Source of the DNA: Thermoleptolyngbya sichuanensis A183
Lineage (GTDB): Bacteria > Cyanobacteriota > Cyanobacteriia > Elainellales > Elainellaceae
Length of the DNA stretch: 64,000 nucleotides
Reading direction: 5' to 3'
Assembly: GCF_013177315.1 (NCBI RefSeq)
Contig: NZ_CP053661.1
Coordinates: 2,232,001-2,296,000, forward strand
Below are positions 50,851 to 60,665 of the stretch, one piece after another. The stretch's first letter is position 1, and every line of letters begins with the position of its first letter. The notes under the pieces are model-generated. The model saw only the letters and a program-made list of their open reading frames with translations. It had not been told where the DNA came from and searched no databases. The translations under genes and the position numbers were made by a program.

Positions 50851-52833
50851 ATGACCTCGCGCTCTGCCGATGTGTTTTTCACCCGCCCGCTCCAGCTTGC
50901 GTTGATTAGCGACGATGCGGTGTTTCGCGGTGGGTTGCGGCTGTGGTTGGAGCAGTTTCCTGAGTTTCGCGTGGGGATTGAGTCTGGCAGTGGAGAAGAC
51001 GCGCCGTTGCTGATTCGCACGCGCTTGGACACGGGCACAAGCCAGGGCGAAACGGTGGATCTGGTGCTGCTGGACTTGGAACTGGGGCGCACGAATCCAG
51101 CGCGAGTGCAGGGATTGGCGCTGTGTCAGCAGTTGCGGGCGATGTTTCCGCAAATCCCGGTGCTGGTGCTGGGTTCCACAGCGGAGCCGATTTTGGTGGA
51201 TGCGGTGCGGCGGGCGGGGGCGCAGGGCTTTTGCCTGAAGGGGGCGGAACCCGGGGCGATCGCCAAATGCCTGCGGCAAGTGGCCGCGGGGGAACCCTAC
51301 TGGATGGCCTCCTCTGGGCTGGCGGGTGGTGGCGCAACGGCGGCTCGCGGGCCGGTGCTGTCGCGTCGCGTGTCCCAAGCCAGCTATCTAAAGCGGACGC
51401 TGCGCCAGTCGGGGCTAGAGCAGATCGATCAGGCGATCGCCCTGATCACTGCCCAACTCCGCAGTCGTCGCCTGTCCTTTTTGCAGCGACAGGTATTGTT
51501 GGGGCGCAGGCGAGAGCTACGGGCGGCTCGGTGGATTGTGCTGCGGATGCTGGCCACGCCGGAACTGCTGGAAACCGTCTCGGAGCCTTCGCTGCCCACG
51601 GTTCCTACCCCCCTGGATGCTGTGTCTCCAGACCCCGTGCCCAGCCTCAGCGTCCCTGCCACACCAGCGGCGATTCGCGAAGCGACCCCTACGGGAATCG
51701 CCCGTCCAGCATCTTCGTCGCGCCCTGGCCGCCCCCAGCCTGTATCTGGTGCGTCTGTGGGTCAATCGGTTCCTGAGGGAAATCGCCCCACGGCTTTGGC
51801 AGCCACACCCCAGCCCGCGCTGACTACGGCCACGGCCCAAGCCTCTCGTGAAATGCGGGCAGTTCTATTTAACCGGGTGCTGGCAACGCTGGAAGGCAAT
51901 CTGGACAACCTCACCGATTTGCCCCTGGAAACAGACATTTTGCGGAGCGATCGCAAGCGCGAGTTGTTTGGACTGGTGCTACGCAAGCTAGACGACCTGC
52001 TGGATGACCTGCGGGTGGCAGAAGTACCAGAGCAGCGATTGTCAGACATGCAGCCCCAACTGCTGGCGGATTTGTGGCAGGCGACGACGGTGGAGTTTTT
52101 TGGCCGCTATCGCACGCTGGCGCTGTCGGGTCAGGAGGTGGAAATTGCGCCCTACCTGCTAGCCGACCAGGCAATTGTGCAGGCGGATATTCTCAGCAAG
52201 ATTCCGCTATTCAGCGACCTGTTGGCGCACTTGCTGGTGCAGGCTCCGCTGGTGATCGACGGTGTGCCCTACGCAGCCGGAAATCCCGAAGCGGTGCGGC
52301 GGGCTGGGCTGCTGCTCAGCCACACGATGATTCAGATTGCCAACGCTGTCGTGCAGCCGTTGCTCAATCGCTTTGCCGATGTAGAAGACATCAAGCAGTC
52401 GTTTTATGACCGTCGGCTGCTGTCGAGTCGGGGCATTGAGCGGTTTCGCAATGACCTGTCTTGGCGCTATCGGATGCAGCGCTATTTTGCAGAACCGAAG
52501 GATATTTTTGAAAGTCAATACCGTCTGTTTGTGCTGCGGCTGCGGGGCATTGAGCAGGAATCAATCTACGCGCCCCGCCGCGACGAGCTAGAACAACTGT
52601 CGGGCCTGCCCTATGCGGTCACGCTGGCTCTGGAAACGCGGGATGCGATCGCCCCTCGGCTGCGTTCGGTTATCTCTGTGCTGGGCAGCGGCGTGATTTA
52701 CGTGCTGACGGAGGTGATCGGGCGCGGCATCGGGCTGATCGGGCGCGGCATCATCAAAGGCGTGAACAACGTTGTGCAGGATGGGCGCTATGATCGCCAA
52801 GAGCGACGGTATGGACGGAGCCGGGGACGCTAG
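50851..52833 (+). CDS. DUF3685 (Ycf55-like) protein with N-terminal receiver domain
   Basis: 660 residues. Residues about 14-145 form a response-regulator receiver: acidic pair Asp21/Asp22, phospho-acceptor Asp75 in LVLLDLELG, Ser/Thr near 109-110 and Lys130 in GFCLKGAEP, so phosphorylation is plausible. A Pro/Ser/Thr-rich linker (about 235-340) leads to a DUF3685 domain (about 340-640), related to chloroplast Ycf55. The C-terminus has a Gly-rich IGRGIGLIGRGIIKGV segment and a basic tail. The function of DUF3685 is unknown. Confidence 0.85.
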   Translation: MTSRSADVFFTRPLQLALISDDAVFRGGLRLWLEQFPEFRVGIESGSGEDAPLLIRTRLDTGTSQGETVDLVLLDLELGRTNPARVQGLALCQQLRAMFPQIPVLVLGSTAEPILVDAVRRAGAQGFCLKGAEPGAIAKCLRQVAAGEPYWMASSGLAGGGATAARGPVLSRRVSQASYLKRTLRQSGLEQIDQAIALITAQLRSRRLSFLQRQVLLGRRRELRAARWIVLRMLATPELLETVSEPSLPTVPTPLDAVSPDPVPSLSVPATPAAIREATPTGIARPASSSRPGRPQPVSGASVGQSVPEGNRPTALAATPQPALTTATAQASREMRAVLFNRVLATLEGNLDNLTDLPLETDILRSDRKRELFGLVLRKLDDLLDDLRVAEVPEQRLSDMQPQLLADLWQATTVEFFGRYRTLALSGQEVEIAPYLLADQAIVQADILSKIPLFSDLLAHLLVQAPLVIDGVPYAAGNPEAVRRAGLLLSHTMIQIANAVVQPLLNRFADVEDIKQSFYDRRLLSSRGIERFRNDLSWRYRMQRYFAEPKDIFESQYRLFVLRLRGIEQESIYAPRRDELEQLSGLPYAVTLALETRDAIAPRLRSVISVLGSGVIYVLTEVIGRGIGLIGRGIIKGVNNVVQDGRYDRQERRYGRSRGR

Positions 52834-52869
52834 CTTGGCGAGTTTAAGCGAGATGAGGACATAACGCAT

Positions 52870-53496
52870 TTGAAAGATATTCCAAGATGGGTAAAAGGAA
52901 GCGTGCCGCTGGCGTTGCTGGGCGGGCTGGCGATCGCCGCAACCCTGGTTCCTGCGCCCACCCCTTCAGAACAAGAGCCGCAGCCAGAGGAAATCGTGCT
53001 GACGCTGCCGCCGCCCCCAGCGAATTTACCGTTGCCGACCCAGGCTCGGCTGATTTCCGAGGACGGGCAGATTGCGATAACGCTACCGTCGGGTTGGGTC
53101 AAAGACGACGAACTGAACGATCGCGCCCAGTTGGAAGCGTCGAACCGGGCAGAGCAGATGTATCTGATCGTGCTGACTCAGCCCAAGGCAGAGTTTCGCG
53201 GAATGCAGCGCGAGACCTATGCAGAAATCACGCGCGGCTACCTGACGCGGCGACTGGAAAAATCCGAAGTCAGTGGCCCCACGCCCGTTTCCCAGGTGGG
53301 CGGCAACCCGGCCGTGCAGTATCAGGTGCGCGGCTCGCTCAACAACATTGACGTGCTGTATCTGCATACGGTGGTGGAAACGCCGACCCGCTTTGCCCAG
53401 ATCCTCGCCTGGACACCGCCTGCTGATTTCGAGAAAAATCAGCCGACGCTGCAACAGGTAATCCAGAGCTTTCAAGAACAGCAGTCCGGTGGGTAA
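52870..53496 (+). CDS. Conserved cyanobacterial-type anchored protein of unknown function
   Basis: 208 residues from a TTG at 52870 with an upstream GATGAGGACA. A single hydrophobic N-terminal segment (about 10-27), a Pro-rich linker and a soluble beta-rich domain with ITLPSGWVKDDELN, which resembles PsbP-like or MOG1-type folds. It starts 37 bases after the DUF3685 gene and is likely in its operon. No catalytic motif is seen. Confidence 0.7.
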   Translation: MKDIPRWVKGSVPLALLGGLAIAATLVPAPTPSEQEPQPEEIVLTLPPPPANLPLPTQARLISEDGQIAITLPSGWVKDDELNDRAQLEASNRAEQMYLIVLTQPKAEFRGMQRETYAEITRGYLTRRLEKSEVSGPTPVSQVGGNPAVQYQVRGSLNNIDVLYLHTVVETPTRFAQILAWTPPADFEKNQPTLQQVIQSFQEQQSGG

Positions 53497-53653
53497 GCAT
53501 GGCGATCGCGCTCCAAATGCATCACCCCGGACACGCCACGCCCCCGCCGCAGCGTCACGGAACGTCACTCGATGTCACAATAGGACAGGATATTTCGGGA
53601 CGTTAAAAGACGTTAAACGTGCGATGGGTTTTAGAAGCGGTTTGAAAAACATA

Positions 53654-54235
53654 ATGATGCATCCGGCGATCGCTCAACTTCGGAAGCTTGTGTGGGCAAA
53701 GCGATCGCTCTTGCTCGTTCTGGTGTTGGCTAGTATGCTGCTGGGCGGCAATCCGGCGATCGCCAGCCTCACAGATGATCACTACGACGGCAACATCTTT
53801 CCGCTCTACGCAGGCAACGGCTCCCTAGTGCCGCCCAGCCTCAAGCTGTCTGACTCGCTCCGCACCCATACGCCCGCTATCCTGGTGCTATACGTAGACG
53901 ACAGCGCCGACTGCAAGCAGTTTGCCCCCGTCATTTCCCAACTCGATGCCTTCTACGGGCGCGCCGCCGACATCCTGCCCATCAGCATCGACTCCATTCC
54001 TGTCAAAGACCAATATGACCCCAGCGAACCTGGCTATTACCTAACGGGCTATGCGCCCCAAACAGTCGTGTTCGACAAGGCAGGCAAGGTCGTGCTGAAT
54101 GAATCGGGAGTCATTCCCTACGAGCGCATTGACGACGTGCTGCGGGAAGTCTTCGACCTGCTGCCGCGCTCAGAATCCGTCGAGCTAAAGCGCCGAATCG
54201 TCAACGAAATCAACACTGAGCTGGTTCCTCAGTAG
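53654..54235 (+). CDS. Thioredoxin-like thylakoid/periplasmic protein
   Basis: About 193 residues from the ATG at 53654 (an ATG at 53624 is in frame; the frame opens earlier but that region is intergenic). A signal or anchor segment (about 10-35, LVLVLASMLLGGNPAIAS) is followed by a thioredoxin-like fold: ILVLYVDDSADCKQFAPV, with one Cys in place of CxxC, and YAPQTVVFDKAGKVV. It resembles cyanobacterial proteins annotated as thylakoid membrane photosystem I accumulation factor. The redox CxxC is missing, so a structural role is more likely. Confidence 0.68.
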   Translation: MMHPAIAQLRKLVWAKRSLLLVLVLASMLLGGNPAIASLTDDHYDGNIFPLYAGNGSLVPPSLKLSDSLRTHTPAILVLYVDDSADCKQFAPVISQLDAFYGRAADILPISIDSIPVKDQYDPSEPGYYLTGYAPQTVVFDKAGKVVLNESGVIPYERIDDVLREVFDLLPRSESVELKRRIVNEINTELVPQ

Positions 54236-54351
54236 CTAAGACGGGCACAGAAGGCGAATAGCAGCCTGCCGTCGCTGCCCTGACGAGAAGCACGATTGGC
54301 TCCCGAACCTCCTGATCAAATTGCTGAAAGCGCTACAGCGGCTCGGATTGA

Positions 54352-54413
54352 CAAACCAAAATCGCCAATCCAAAATCGCCAAACCAAAATCGCCAATCCA
54401 ACATCCAAAATCA
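54352..54413. repeat. Short tandem repeat CCAAAATCGCCAAT
   Basis: Four imperfect units of about 14-15 bases. Similar CCAAAATC strings occur at 7405-7440, 10365-10390 and 46590-46610, always intergenic. Confidence 0.65.
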
Positions 54414-54415
54414 GC

Positions 54416-54505
54416 AGGACTTACGCACTTGCAATAAGCTTTCTGAATTTTGGACAATTTCTGGTGGGCGCAGCCTGCGAGAAATTGTTCAACTGCATAA
54501 GTCCT
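54416..54505 (+). repeat. Dispersed repeat family C, copy 5
   Basis: AGGACTTACGCACTTGCAAT to ACTGCATAAGTCCT, 90 bp. The central hairpin is weaker than in copies 3 and 4 (AATTTCTGGTGGGCGCAGCC and TGCGAGAAATT). Confidence 0.82.
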
Positions 54506-54565
54506 AATCAGATCGGAAAGTCCTAAGAAATGTAAAATTTAGGGGTAACATTTACCCACGCTGCC

Positions 54566-55390
54566 GTGACCGCGCAACCTTCGCTGGAATTTGGGCAAAT
54601 TCGCAAAACGTCTCTTATCAGTAACATCCTGCAAGATGCACTGACCGTCTTTTGGGGCGATTGGCTTGACTTGCGAGTCCGAATCGCCCAGGTCGCCGCA
54701 TCGGGCTTGGTTTCGCCGCTGATCTACATTCTCGCCTTTGGGCTGGGGCTGGGCAGCGCCCTCGACTCGGCGATGAAGCCTCCCGTCGGCAATACCTACC
54801 TAGACTTCATCCTGCCGGGAATGGTCGCCCTGTCCTCCATGACCATCAGCTTCGGCGGCACGACATTTTCCATCTGCGGCGAGCGGCTCTATAGCAAAAC
54901 CTTTGAAGAAATCCTGCTGCTGCCTGTGCATCCCCTGGCGCTGTTCCTGGGCAAGATGATGGCGGGCGTGCTGCGGGGGCTGATGACCTCGGCTTCAGTG
55001 ATTCTGATTGCGCTGCTGTTTACCCGCAACCTGGGCTTCATCAGTCCGCTGTTTTTGCTGGTGCTGGTGCTGAACTGCGCCGTGTTTTCTGGGCTGGGCG
55101 TGATTGTGGGGCTGAATGTGAAGTCGCTGGAGGGTGTGGGGCTGTTGAATAATTTTCTGATTGTGCCCATGTCGTTTCTGGGCGCGACTTTTTTTGACCC
55201 GCAAACCCTGCCTGCAATCCTCAAATTTATCGTTTACCTGCTGCCGCTGACCTACACAAGCACTGGACTCCGCGCTGCCGCCTATCTGCCGCTGAGCCAG
55301 TTTCCCTGGTACAGTATTCCAGTGCTGCTGACGGTGGCGATCGCCCTCTCTGCCGTCGGCGCATACCAGTTCTCCCACCAGCGAGACTAG
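54566..55390 (+). CDS. ABC-2 type transporter permease
   Basis: 274 residues from a GTG. Six membrane segments of the ABC-2 export permease family (NodJ/DrrB-like); the block NTYLDFILPGMVALSSMTISF and the later NFLIVPMSFLGATFF are typical. No ATPase gene is adjacent: the flanking sequence is repeat C on the left and lysS on the right. The exported substrate is unknown. Confidence 0.9.
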   Translation: MTAQPSLEFGQIRKTSLISNILQDALTVFWGDWLDLRVRIAQVAASGLVSPLIYILAFGLGLGSALDSAMKPPVGNTYLDFILPGMVALSSMTISFGGTTFSICGERLYSKTFEEILLLPVHPLALFLGKMMAGVLRGLMTSASVILIALLFTRNLGFISPLFLLVLVLNCAVFSGLGVIVGLNVKSLEGVGLLNNFLIVPMSFLGATFFDPQTLPAILKFIVYLLPLTYTSTGLRAAAYLPLSQFPWYSIPVLLTVAIALSAVGAYQFSHQRD

Positions 55391-55471
55391 CGCCCAGAAG
55401 CCCCAGGCTGGACACTGAGTCCCCTTTAACCCGATACATCTCTAAACTTCTAATCTAATCTTCTGAATCTA

Positions 55472-56980
55472 ATGTCGTCCGACGATCTCCGCGCTGCCCG
55501 CCTCGAAAAAGCCACCCAACTCCGCGAACTAGGCTTCAATCCCTATGGCTATCGCTGGGATGTCACGCACCACGCTGCGGAGTTGCAGGAGAAATATGCG
55601 GATCTGGCGGCAGGGGAAGAGGTAGAGGTCGTCGTGTCGGTGGCGGGGCGCGTGATGAATCGTCGCGTCTTTGGCAAACTGGCTTTTTTCACGCTGCAAG
55701 ACGAAACGGGCACCATTCAGCTTTATCTCGACAAAAAGACCATCGAAGCGGGCATGGCAGACCTCGACCCGCAGGCGTTTGACCATCTGAAAACGTTGAC
55801 CGATGCGGGGGATATCCTGGGCGCAACGGGCACCATCAAACGCACCGAGAAGGGCGAGTTGTCGATTAACGTGCAGCGCTATTCCATCCTCACCAAGTCG
55901 CTGCAACCCCTGCCCGACAAGTGGCACGGGCTGACGGATGTGGAAAAGCGCTACCGTCAGCGCTATGTGGATTTGATCGTAAATCCAGAGGTGCGGGAGA
56001 CATTTCGACGGCGATCGCTCATCACCACTGCCATCCGTCGCTTTCTCACCGACCGGGGCTTTATCGAAATTGAAACACCCGTGCTGCAATCGGAGGCGGG
56101 GGGAGCCGAAGCGCGGCCGTTCATTACCTACCACAACACGCTGGAGATGGATTTGTATCTCCGCATTGCCACCGAGTTGCATCTGAAGCGGCTGGTGGTG
56201 GGCGGCTTTGAGAAGGTGTTTGAAATCGGGCGCATCTTCCGCAACGAAGGCGTTTCGACCCGGCACAACCCGGAATTCACCTCCATCGAGGTATACCAGG
56301 CCTACGGCGATTACGAGCAGATGATGACGCTGACGGAGGAGATGATCGTCGCCGCTGCCAAGTCAGTTCTCGATGATTTGAAAATCACCTACCAGGGACA
56401 AGCCATTGACCTGACCCCGCCCTGGCGCAGAGTCACGATGCACGAGCTAGTGCAGGAACACACGGGGCTGGATTTTACCCAGTTCACGACGCTGGAGGAG
56501 GCAAAAGAAGGGGCGATCGCCGCTGGTCTCAAAGATTTAGACAAGTGCGACTCGATCGGTCGCCTGCTGATAGAAGCCTTTGAGCAAAAGGTCGAGGCGA
56601 CACTGATTCAGCCCACCTTTGTTACAGATTACCCAGTCGAGAACTCACCCCTGGCTAAGGCGCACCGCAGCAAACCCGGTCTGGTGGAGCGATTCGAGCT
56701 ATTCATCGTAGGGCGCGAAACGGCAAATGGCTACTCTGAGCTAACCGATCCGGTGGATCAGCGTCAGCGCCTCGAAGCCCAGGCGGCTCGCAAGGCCGCA
56801 GGCGACCTGGAAGCCCACGGTGTAGACGAAGACTTTCTGATGGCGCTGGAGTATGGGCTGCCACCCACGATGGGCATGGGCACAGGCATCGACCGCCTTG
56901 TCATGCTGCTGACTGATTCTGCCAGTATCCGCGACGTGATTGCCTTCCCCCTGCTAAAGCCGGAGGCAAGAGAGGAGTAA
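55472..56980 (+). CDS. lysS: Lysyl-tRNA synthetase (class II)
   Basis: 502 residues. An N-terminal OB-fold anticodon domain (about 55-165) is followed by the class II core with [12 protein letters not shown]-like [53 protein letters not shown] and [13 protein letters not shown]. All three class II motifs are present. Confidence 0.97.
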   Translation: MSSDDLRAARLEKATQLRELGFNPYGYRWDVTHHAAELQEKYADLAAGEEVEVVVSVAGRVMNRRVFGKLAFFTLQDETGTIQLYLDKKTIEAGMADLDPQAFDHLKTLTDAGDILGATGTIKRTEKGELSINVQRYSILTKSLQPLPDKWHGLTDVEKRYRQRYVDLIVNPEVRETFRRRSLITTAIRRFLTDRGFIEIETPVLQSEAGGAEARPFITYHNTLEMDLYLRIATELHLKRLVVGGFEKVFEIGRIFRNEGVSTRHNPEFTSIEVYQAYGDYEQMMTLTEEMIVAAAKSVLDDLKITYQGQAIDLTPPWRRVTMHELVQEHTGLDFTQFTTLEEAKEGAIAAGLKDLDKCDSIGRLLIEAFEQKVEATLIQPTFVTDYPVENSPLAKAHRSKPGLVERFELFIVGRETANGYSELTDPVDQRQRLEAQAARKAAGDLEAHGVDEDFLMALEYGLPPTMGMGTGIDRLVMLLTDSASIRDVIAFPLLKPEAREE

Positions 56981-57022
56981 TGGAGGAGTAATGGGCAAGT
57001 TAAGACTCATCCGAACAGTTGC

Positions 57023-57619
57023 TCACTTTGCCCGTTTCGCCGTTTTCTTGGCTTTCGGTTCTGCGACTTCGGACACAGCGGCGGCCACCCCTTCCTCCAC
57101 CGAAGTTTGTAGGTGCGCTTCTAGGAACCAAAGGCGCTTGTCGATATCCCGCGAGATCTCGGTGTATAGGTCAGCCGTATCGGCATCACCCAGGTCATCG
57201 GTCGCGTCGATGGACTCGCGCACCAGCTTTCCATAGGCAGCATAGCGCTCTGCCAAAGCGATGACGTGATCTTTGCCGTCCAAAATGTCGAAGGGATACT
57301 CTGGCAGAATAGACTGAGATGCCGCAGTGCGAGCAGTCCCAACGGCTAGCCCGCCCAGCGCCGTGACGCGCTCTGCCACCATGTCCACATACTCTTCTAG
57401 CTCCGAAGCCATCTCGTCGAATAGCTGGTGCAGTTGGTAGAACTGTAATCCCTTGACGTTCCAGTGAGCCTGCTTGACCTGGGTTTTCAAATCCAGCGTC
57501 GAGGCAAGGGAGTGGTTCAAAATAGCAATGACTTTTGTGCGAAGTTCGGAGGAAAGGTCAATCCGGGTTGCGTAAAGCGGTTGGCTTTTGCCATTTGTGC
57601 TGCGACCGTTGCTGCCCAT
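57023..57619 (-). CDS. dps: Dps-family DNA-binding ferritin-like protein
   Basis: 198 residues. The ferroxidase ligands of the Dps intersubunit site are in KQAHWNVKG (His) and FDEMASELEEYVDMVAERV (Asp, Glu). A 25-residue polar N-terminus and a C-terminal Ala/Lys-rich tail (PKAKKTAKRAK) could bind DNA. Dodecameric iron storage and oxidative-stress protection are the family role. Confidence 0.93.
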   Translation of the reverse strand: MGSNGRSTNGKSQPLYATRIDLSSELRTKVIAILNHSLASTLDLKTQVKQAHWNVKGLQFYQLHQLFDEMASELEEYVDMVAERVTALGGLAVGTARTAASQSILPEYPFDILDGKDHVIALAERYAAYGKLVRESIDATDDLGDADTADLYTEISRDIDKRLWFLEAHLQTSVEEGVAAAVSEVAEPKAKKTAKRAK

Positions 57620-57823
57620 GAGCCTGCATCCTGGCTAGAGGTTCAAGCACTCAGCATAGCGTATTCCCTCTGGTTACAAACAGAATGTTGTTACAAACAG
57701 GATGTTGTTACAAACAGGGGTTACGAACAGAGCTTGTAAACAGCCTGTAAAACAAAATGCTTCTGCACAACAGAATGATTATTACGTAAAGCACAGGGTC
57801 GATAAACGACGCACCTCTGGGCG

Positions 57824-58057
57824 CTAGGCAAGCTGATCCCACGCCTGCGAGACGATATCGCTGAGCCAACGCCGCAAATCGGCATCCAGCAGGCGATCGT
57901 CCGCCATAACCTCGGCGGTGAGATCTTGCAGCGTTTGTCCCTGCGATCGCGCGACGTAGATGACTCCGGCGATCGCCGCGGCAATCAGCTCATCGTCTAC
58001 GGGCTGCTGGCGGAGGGCAACGACTTCTTGAGAACTACTCGGAATGGGATAATTCAT
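57824..58057 (-). CDS. Small conserved-type cyanobacterial protein of unknown function
   Basis: 77 residues from the ATG at 58057 (an upstream ATG at 58093 is in frame). It is acidic and helical, with PVDDELIAAAIAGVIYVARS and a C-terminal WLSDIVSQAWDQLA. It looks like a small soluble protein found widely in cyanobacteria. No function is known to me. Confidence 0.65.
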   Translation of the reverse strand: MNYPIPSSSQEVVALRQQPVDDELIAAAIAGVIYVARSQGQTLQDLTAEVMADDRLLDADLRRWLSDIVSQAWDQLA

Positions 58058-58095
58058 AGTCAGGCAGAAATGCCCCAGGTAATCACAAGACACGC

Positions 58096-58155
58096 TCTCA
58101 GGCTTGAAGTTCTCAGGCTTGAGGTTCTCAGACTTGAGGTTCTCAGAGCTTACAA
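58096..58155. repeat. 15-bp tandem repeat
   Basis: Four imperfect units of TTCTCAGGCTTGAGG in the leader region of the small minus-strand gene. Non-coding. Confidence 0.75.
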
Positions 58156-58290
58156 GCTGGATGACGTGAAGCCTTAAATGGCCGGCAGGTCAAAAGGTAA
58201 AATGAGAAGTCTTAAACTTTCTTCAAGCGTTCTGATTGTATTGGTGAAGTGTAGCGCAATTTTCAATTCTGTCAACTCTGCCTCCTTAAT

Positions 58291-58381
58291 GAACTTGCCC
58301 AGTGAATTCGCCCAATGAACTTGCCCAGTGAATTCGCCCAGTGAGCTTGTCCAGTGAGCTTGCCCAGTGAATTCGCCAGCC
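58291..58381. repeat. 13-bp tandem repeat, seven units
   Basis: Seven contiguous 13-base units, alternating around GAACTTGCCCAGT and GAATTCGCCCAGT; the last unit is divergent. It ends 17 bases before the preferred cruA start (58399). There are no spacers, so it is not CRISPR. Confidence 0.88.
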
Positions 58382-58398
58382 GTTATCAACGTCATCGG

Positions 58399-60546
58399 AT
58401 GAAAGATTCTTTAACAGAGCTACTTTACTTAGAGGTGCCTACGCCTGACCTGGATGCCGTGCGTCGCTGGCTTCAGCACCAGTTTCAGCCCGCCGTCGGC
58501 AATACCTCTGCTACCCCCGATGGTTTCCTGATCACGGCGGAAACTGTCGCCAGAAGCGGTTCCAGCGGCAACTTGGGAGATGACTTCCTCGACGCGCCAG
58601 TGCTGTCTGGGTTTGTCTGGTCGGTGCAGCGCACAACGTATCTCAAGGTGTTTCGCTGGGGCGATCGCCCCTTTCCTGACGAGAGCACCGTTTTGCAGCA
58701 GTTGACCCAGGCGCTCCGGGCCCAGTTTCCCCGGCGCTACCCCGCGCCGCCGCAGGTTGACCTGTCTCATCAATCTATCTTTGAGGCCCTAGCGCCCTAC
58801 TATCCCCAGACGGTGAAATACTTTCAGCGCATTCCGAACGGGGAGTACGACTTGAACCGGGTCTACTGGTGGGAACAGCGCTGGCGCGAGAGCGTGCGAA
58901 ATCCCCAGCAGCCCAAGCAGGTTGTGTTTGCGGTGGAAGCAGTCGAAGCGGTCGAAGCGGTCGCAGATACAGGGACGCAACCTGCCTACGACCTGATTTA
59001 CATCGGCGGAGCGCTGGGCATTATTCATGCGGCGGTGATGGCGCGACGCGGCTATCGGGTGCTGCTGGTCGAGCGGCTGCCCTTTGGCCGGATGAACCGC
59101 GAGTGGAATATTTCGCGGGCCGAGTTTCAAAGCCTGATTGACCTGGAACTGTTCACACCTGCGGAGTTTGAGAGCGTAATTGCGCGGGAGTATATAGACG
59201 GCTTCAGCAAGTTCTTTGATGCCAACAATCCGCCCCAGGCAAAAGCGCCCGTGCTGCATACGCCAACGGTTTTGAATGTGGGTATTGATGCAGAAAAGCT
59301 GCTAAAGATCTGTGGCGACAAGCTGCGGACGGCGGGCGGCGAGATCTGGGATGAAACCGAGTTTGAGCGCGTGGACGTTGCGCTTGGTGGCGTGACGGTT
59401 TATGTAAAGCAGTTGCCAACGGGCACATCCCGCACGGCGACTGGGCGGCTGCTGGTGGACGCAATGGGCACGGCTTCCCCCATTGCGTGGCAACTGAATG
59501 GCGATCGCACGTTTGACAGCGTATGTCCCACGGTGGGCGCGGTGGTCGAGCGCGGCTTTGAACCAGGCGTATGGGATGCCCGCTATGGCGATGTGCTGTT
59601 TAGCCACGGCGACATTTCCCGCGGGCGACAGTTGATTTGGGAACTGTTTCCGGGGCGCGGGGAAGAACTGACTTTCTATCTGTTCCACTACCACCAGGTG
59701 CATCCCGACAACCCCGGCTCTCTGCTGGAAATGTATGAGGATTTCTTCGCCATCCTGCCAGAGTATCGCCGCTGTGATCTGGATAAGCTGACCTGGCGTA
59801 AGGCTACGTTTGGCTACATTCCAGGACATTTCAGCGGGATCAAGAGCGATCGCCGCGTGGCCTTCGACCGCCTGATTGCCATTGGCGATGCGGCATCGCT
59901 CCAGTCGCCGCTGGTGTTCACGGGCTTTGGATCGCTCGTGCGAAACTTGCCCCGGCTCACGGACTTGCTCGACACTGCCCTGCGCCATGATCTGCTGCAA
60001 GCCCGCCATTTAGAGCAAATTCGCGCCTTCCAGAGCAACATCGCCGTCACCTGGCTATTTTCCAAAGGCATGATGGTGCCGACCGGGAAATGGGTCGCGC
60101 CGCAACGGGTCAACGCCATGCTCAACACGTTCTTTGGCATCCTGGCAGACGAAGATCCCCAAGTGAGCGATCGCTTTATCAAAGACCGTGCGGGTTGGGT
60201 GCCATTTAACCGCATGGCGCTTAAAGCAGCTCGCACTAATCCCGCACTGCTGCTGTGGATTTGGGAATTAGCAGGCCCGGCAGACCTGCTGCGCTGGGTC
60301 GGCAGCTATCTCAGCTTTACGCTAGCTGCACTCCTGAGCTGGCTGTTTCAATGGCTACCAGGGTTTGCCCGCCAGATCCAGCCCTGGCTTGAGCCACGCT
60401 ATCCGTCGCTGTGGCTATGGCTCCTTGCCCGGAGCTACGCACTCACCTATGGGATGGGGCAACCCCCGCCGCCTTCTAGCACTGCTGCGTCCGCATCCAG
60501 TGCCCTCCCGCTTTCTCTCAAAACGCCAGTGGAGCCGAGATCCTAG
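58399..60546 (+). CDS. cruA: CruA-type lycopene cyclase family protein
   Basis: 715 residues from the ATG at 58399; an in-frame ATG at 58354 lies inside the 13-bp tandem repeat and is less likely. An N-terminal domain (about 1-205) precedes an FAD-binding Rossmann start IYIGGALGIIHAAVMARRGY and the family block FGRMNREWNISRAEFQSL. LLVDAMGTASPIAWQLNG and IAIGDAASLQSPLVFTGFGS are flavoprotein motifs shared by CruA and CruP. The C-terminus has two hydrophobic helices (about 630-690). CruA cyclises lycopene ends; I favour CruA over CruP by the loop sequence, but not firmly. Confidence 0.8.
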   Translation: MKDSLTELLYLEVPTPDLDAVRRWLQHQFQPAVGNTSATPDGFLITAETVARSGSSGNLGDDFLDAPVLSGFVWSVQRTTYLKVFRWGDRPFPDESTVLQQLTQALRAQFPRRYPAPPQVDLSHQSIFEALAPYYPQTVKYFQRIPNGEYDLNRVYWWEQRWRESVRNPQQPKQVVFAVEAVEAVEAVADTGTQPAYDLIYIGGALGIIHAAVMARRGYRVLLVERLPFGRMNREWNISRAEFQSLIDLELFTPAEFESVIAREYIDGFSKFFDANNPPQAKAPVLHTPTVLNVGIDAEKLLKICGDKLRTAGGEIWDETEFERVDVALGGVTVYVKQLPTGTSRTATGRLLVDAMGTASPIAWQLNGDRTFDSVCPTVGAVVERGFEPGVWDARYGDVLFSHGDISRGRQLIWELFPGRGEELTFYLFHYHQVHPDNPGSLLEMYEDFFAILPEYRRCDLDKLTWRKATFGYIPGHFSGIKSDRRVAFDRLIAIGDAASLQSPLVFTGFGSLVRNLPRLTDLLDTALRHDLLQARHLEQIRAFQSNIAVTWLFSKGMMVPTGKWVAPQRVNAMLNTFFGILADEDPQVSDRFIKDRAGWVPFNRMALKAARTNPALLLWIWELAGPADLLRWVGSYLSFTLAALLSWLFQWLPGFARQIQPWLEPRYPSLWLWLLARSYALTYGMGQPPPPSSTAASASSALPLSLKTPVEPRS

Positions 60547-60584
60547 ATACTGTTTCGGTAGTCAAGGGCATGTTTTGAAGCCCT

Positions 60585-60665
60585 TTGATCCCCCCTTAAC
60601 CCCCCTTAAAAAAGGGGAGGAACCGAGCCGAACCGCTCCAGAAGTCTCCCTTATTAAAGGGGATT
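60585..60665. repeat. CCCCTTAAAAAAGGGG-type palindromic repeat
   Basis: CCCCCCTTAAAAAAGGGGAGG followed by CTCCCTTATTAAAGGGGATT; related to 12414-12510. It lies just after cruA and may terminate its transcript. Confidence 0.7.

Noticed and set aside
58291-58381. Possible CRISPR array
   Set aside because: Units are 13 bases in direct contact with no spacers, and no cas gene is present. No CRISPR array was seen anywhere in the window.
58174-58395. Minus-strand frame with repeated GEFTGQVHW
   Set aside because: It only translates the 13-bp tandem array upstream of cruA.
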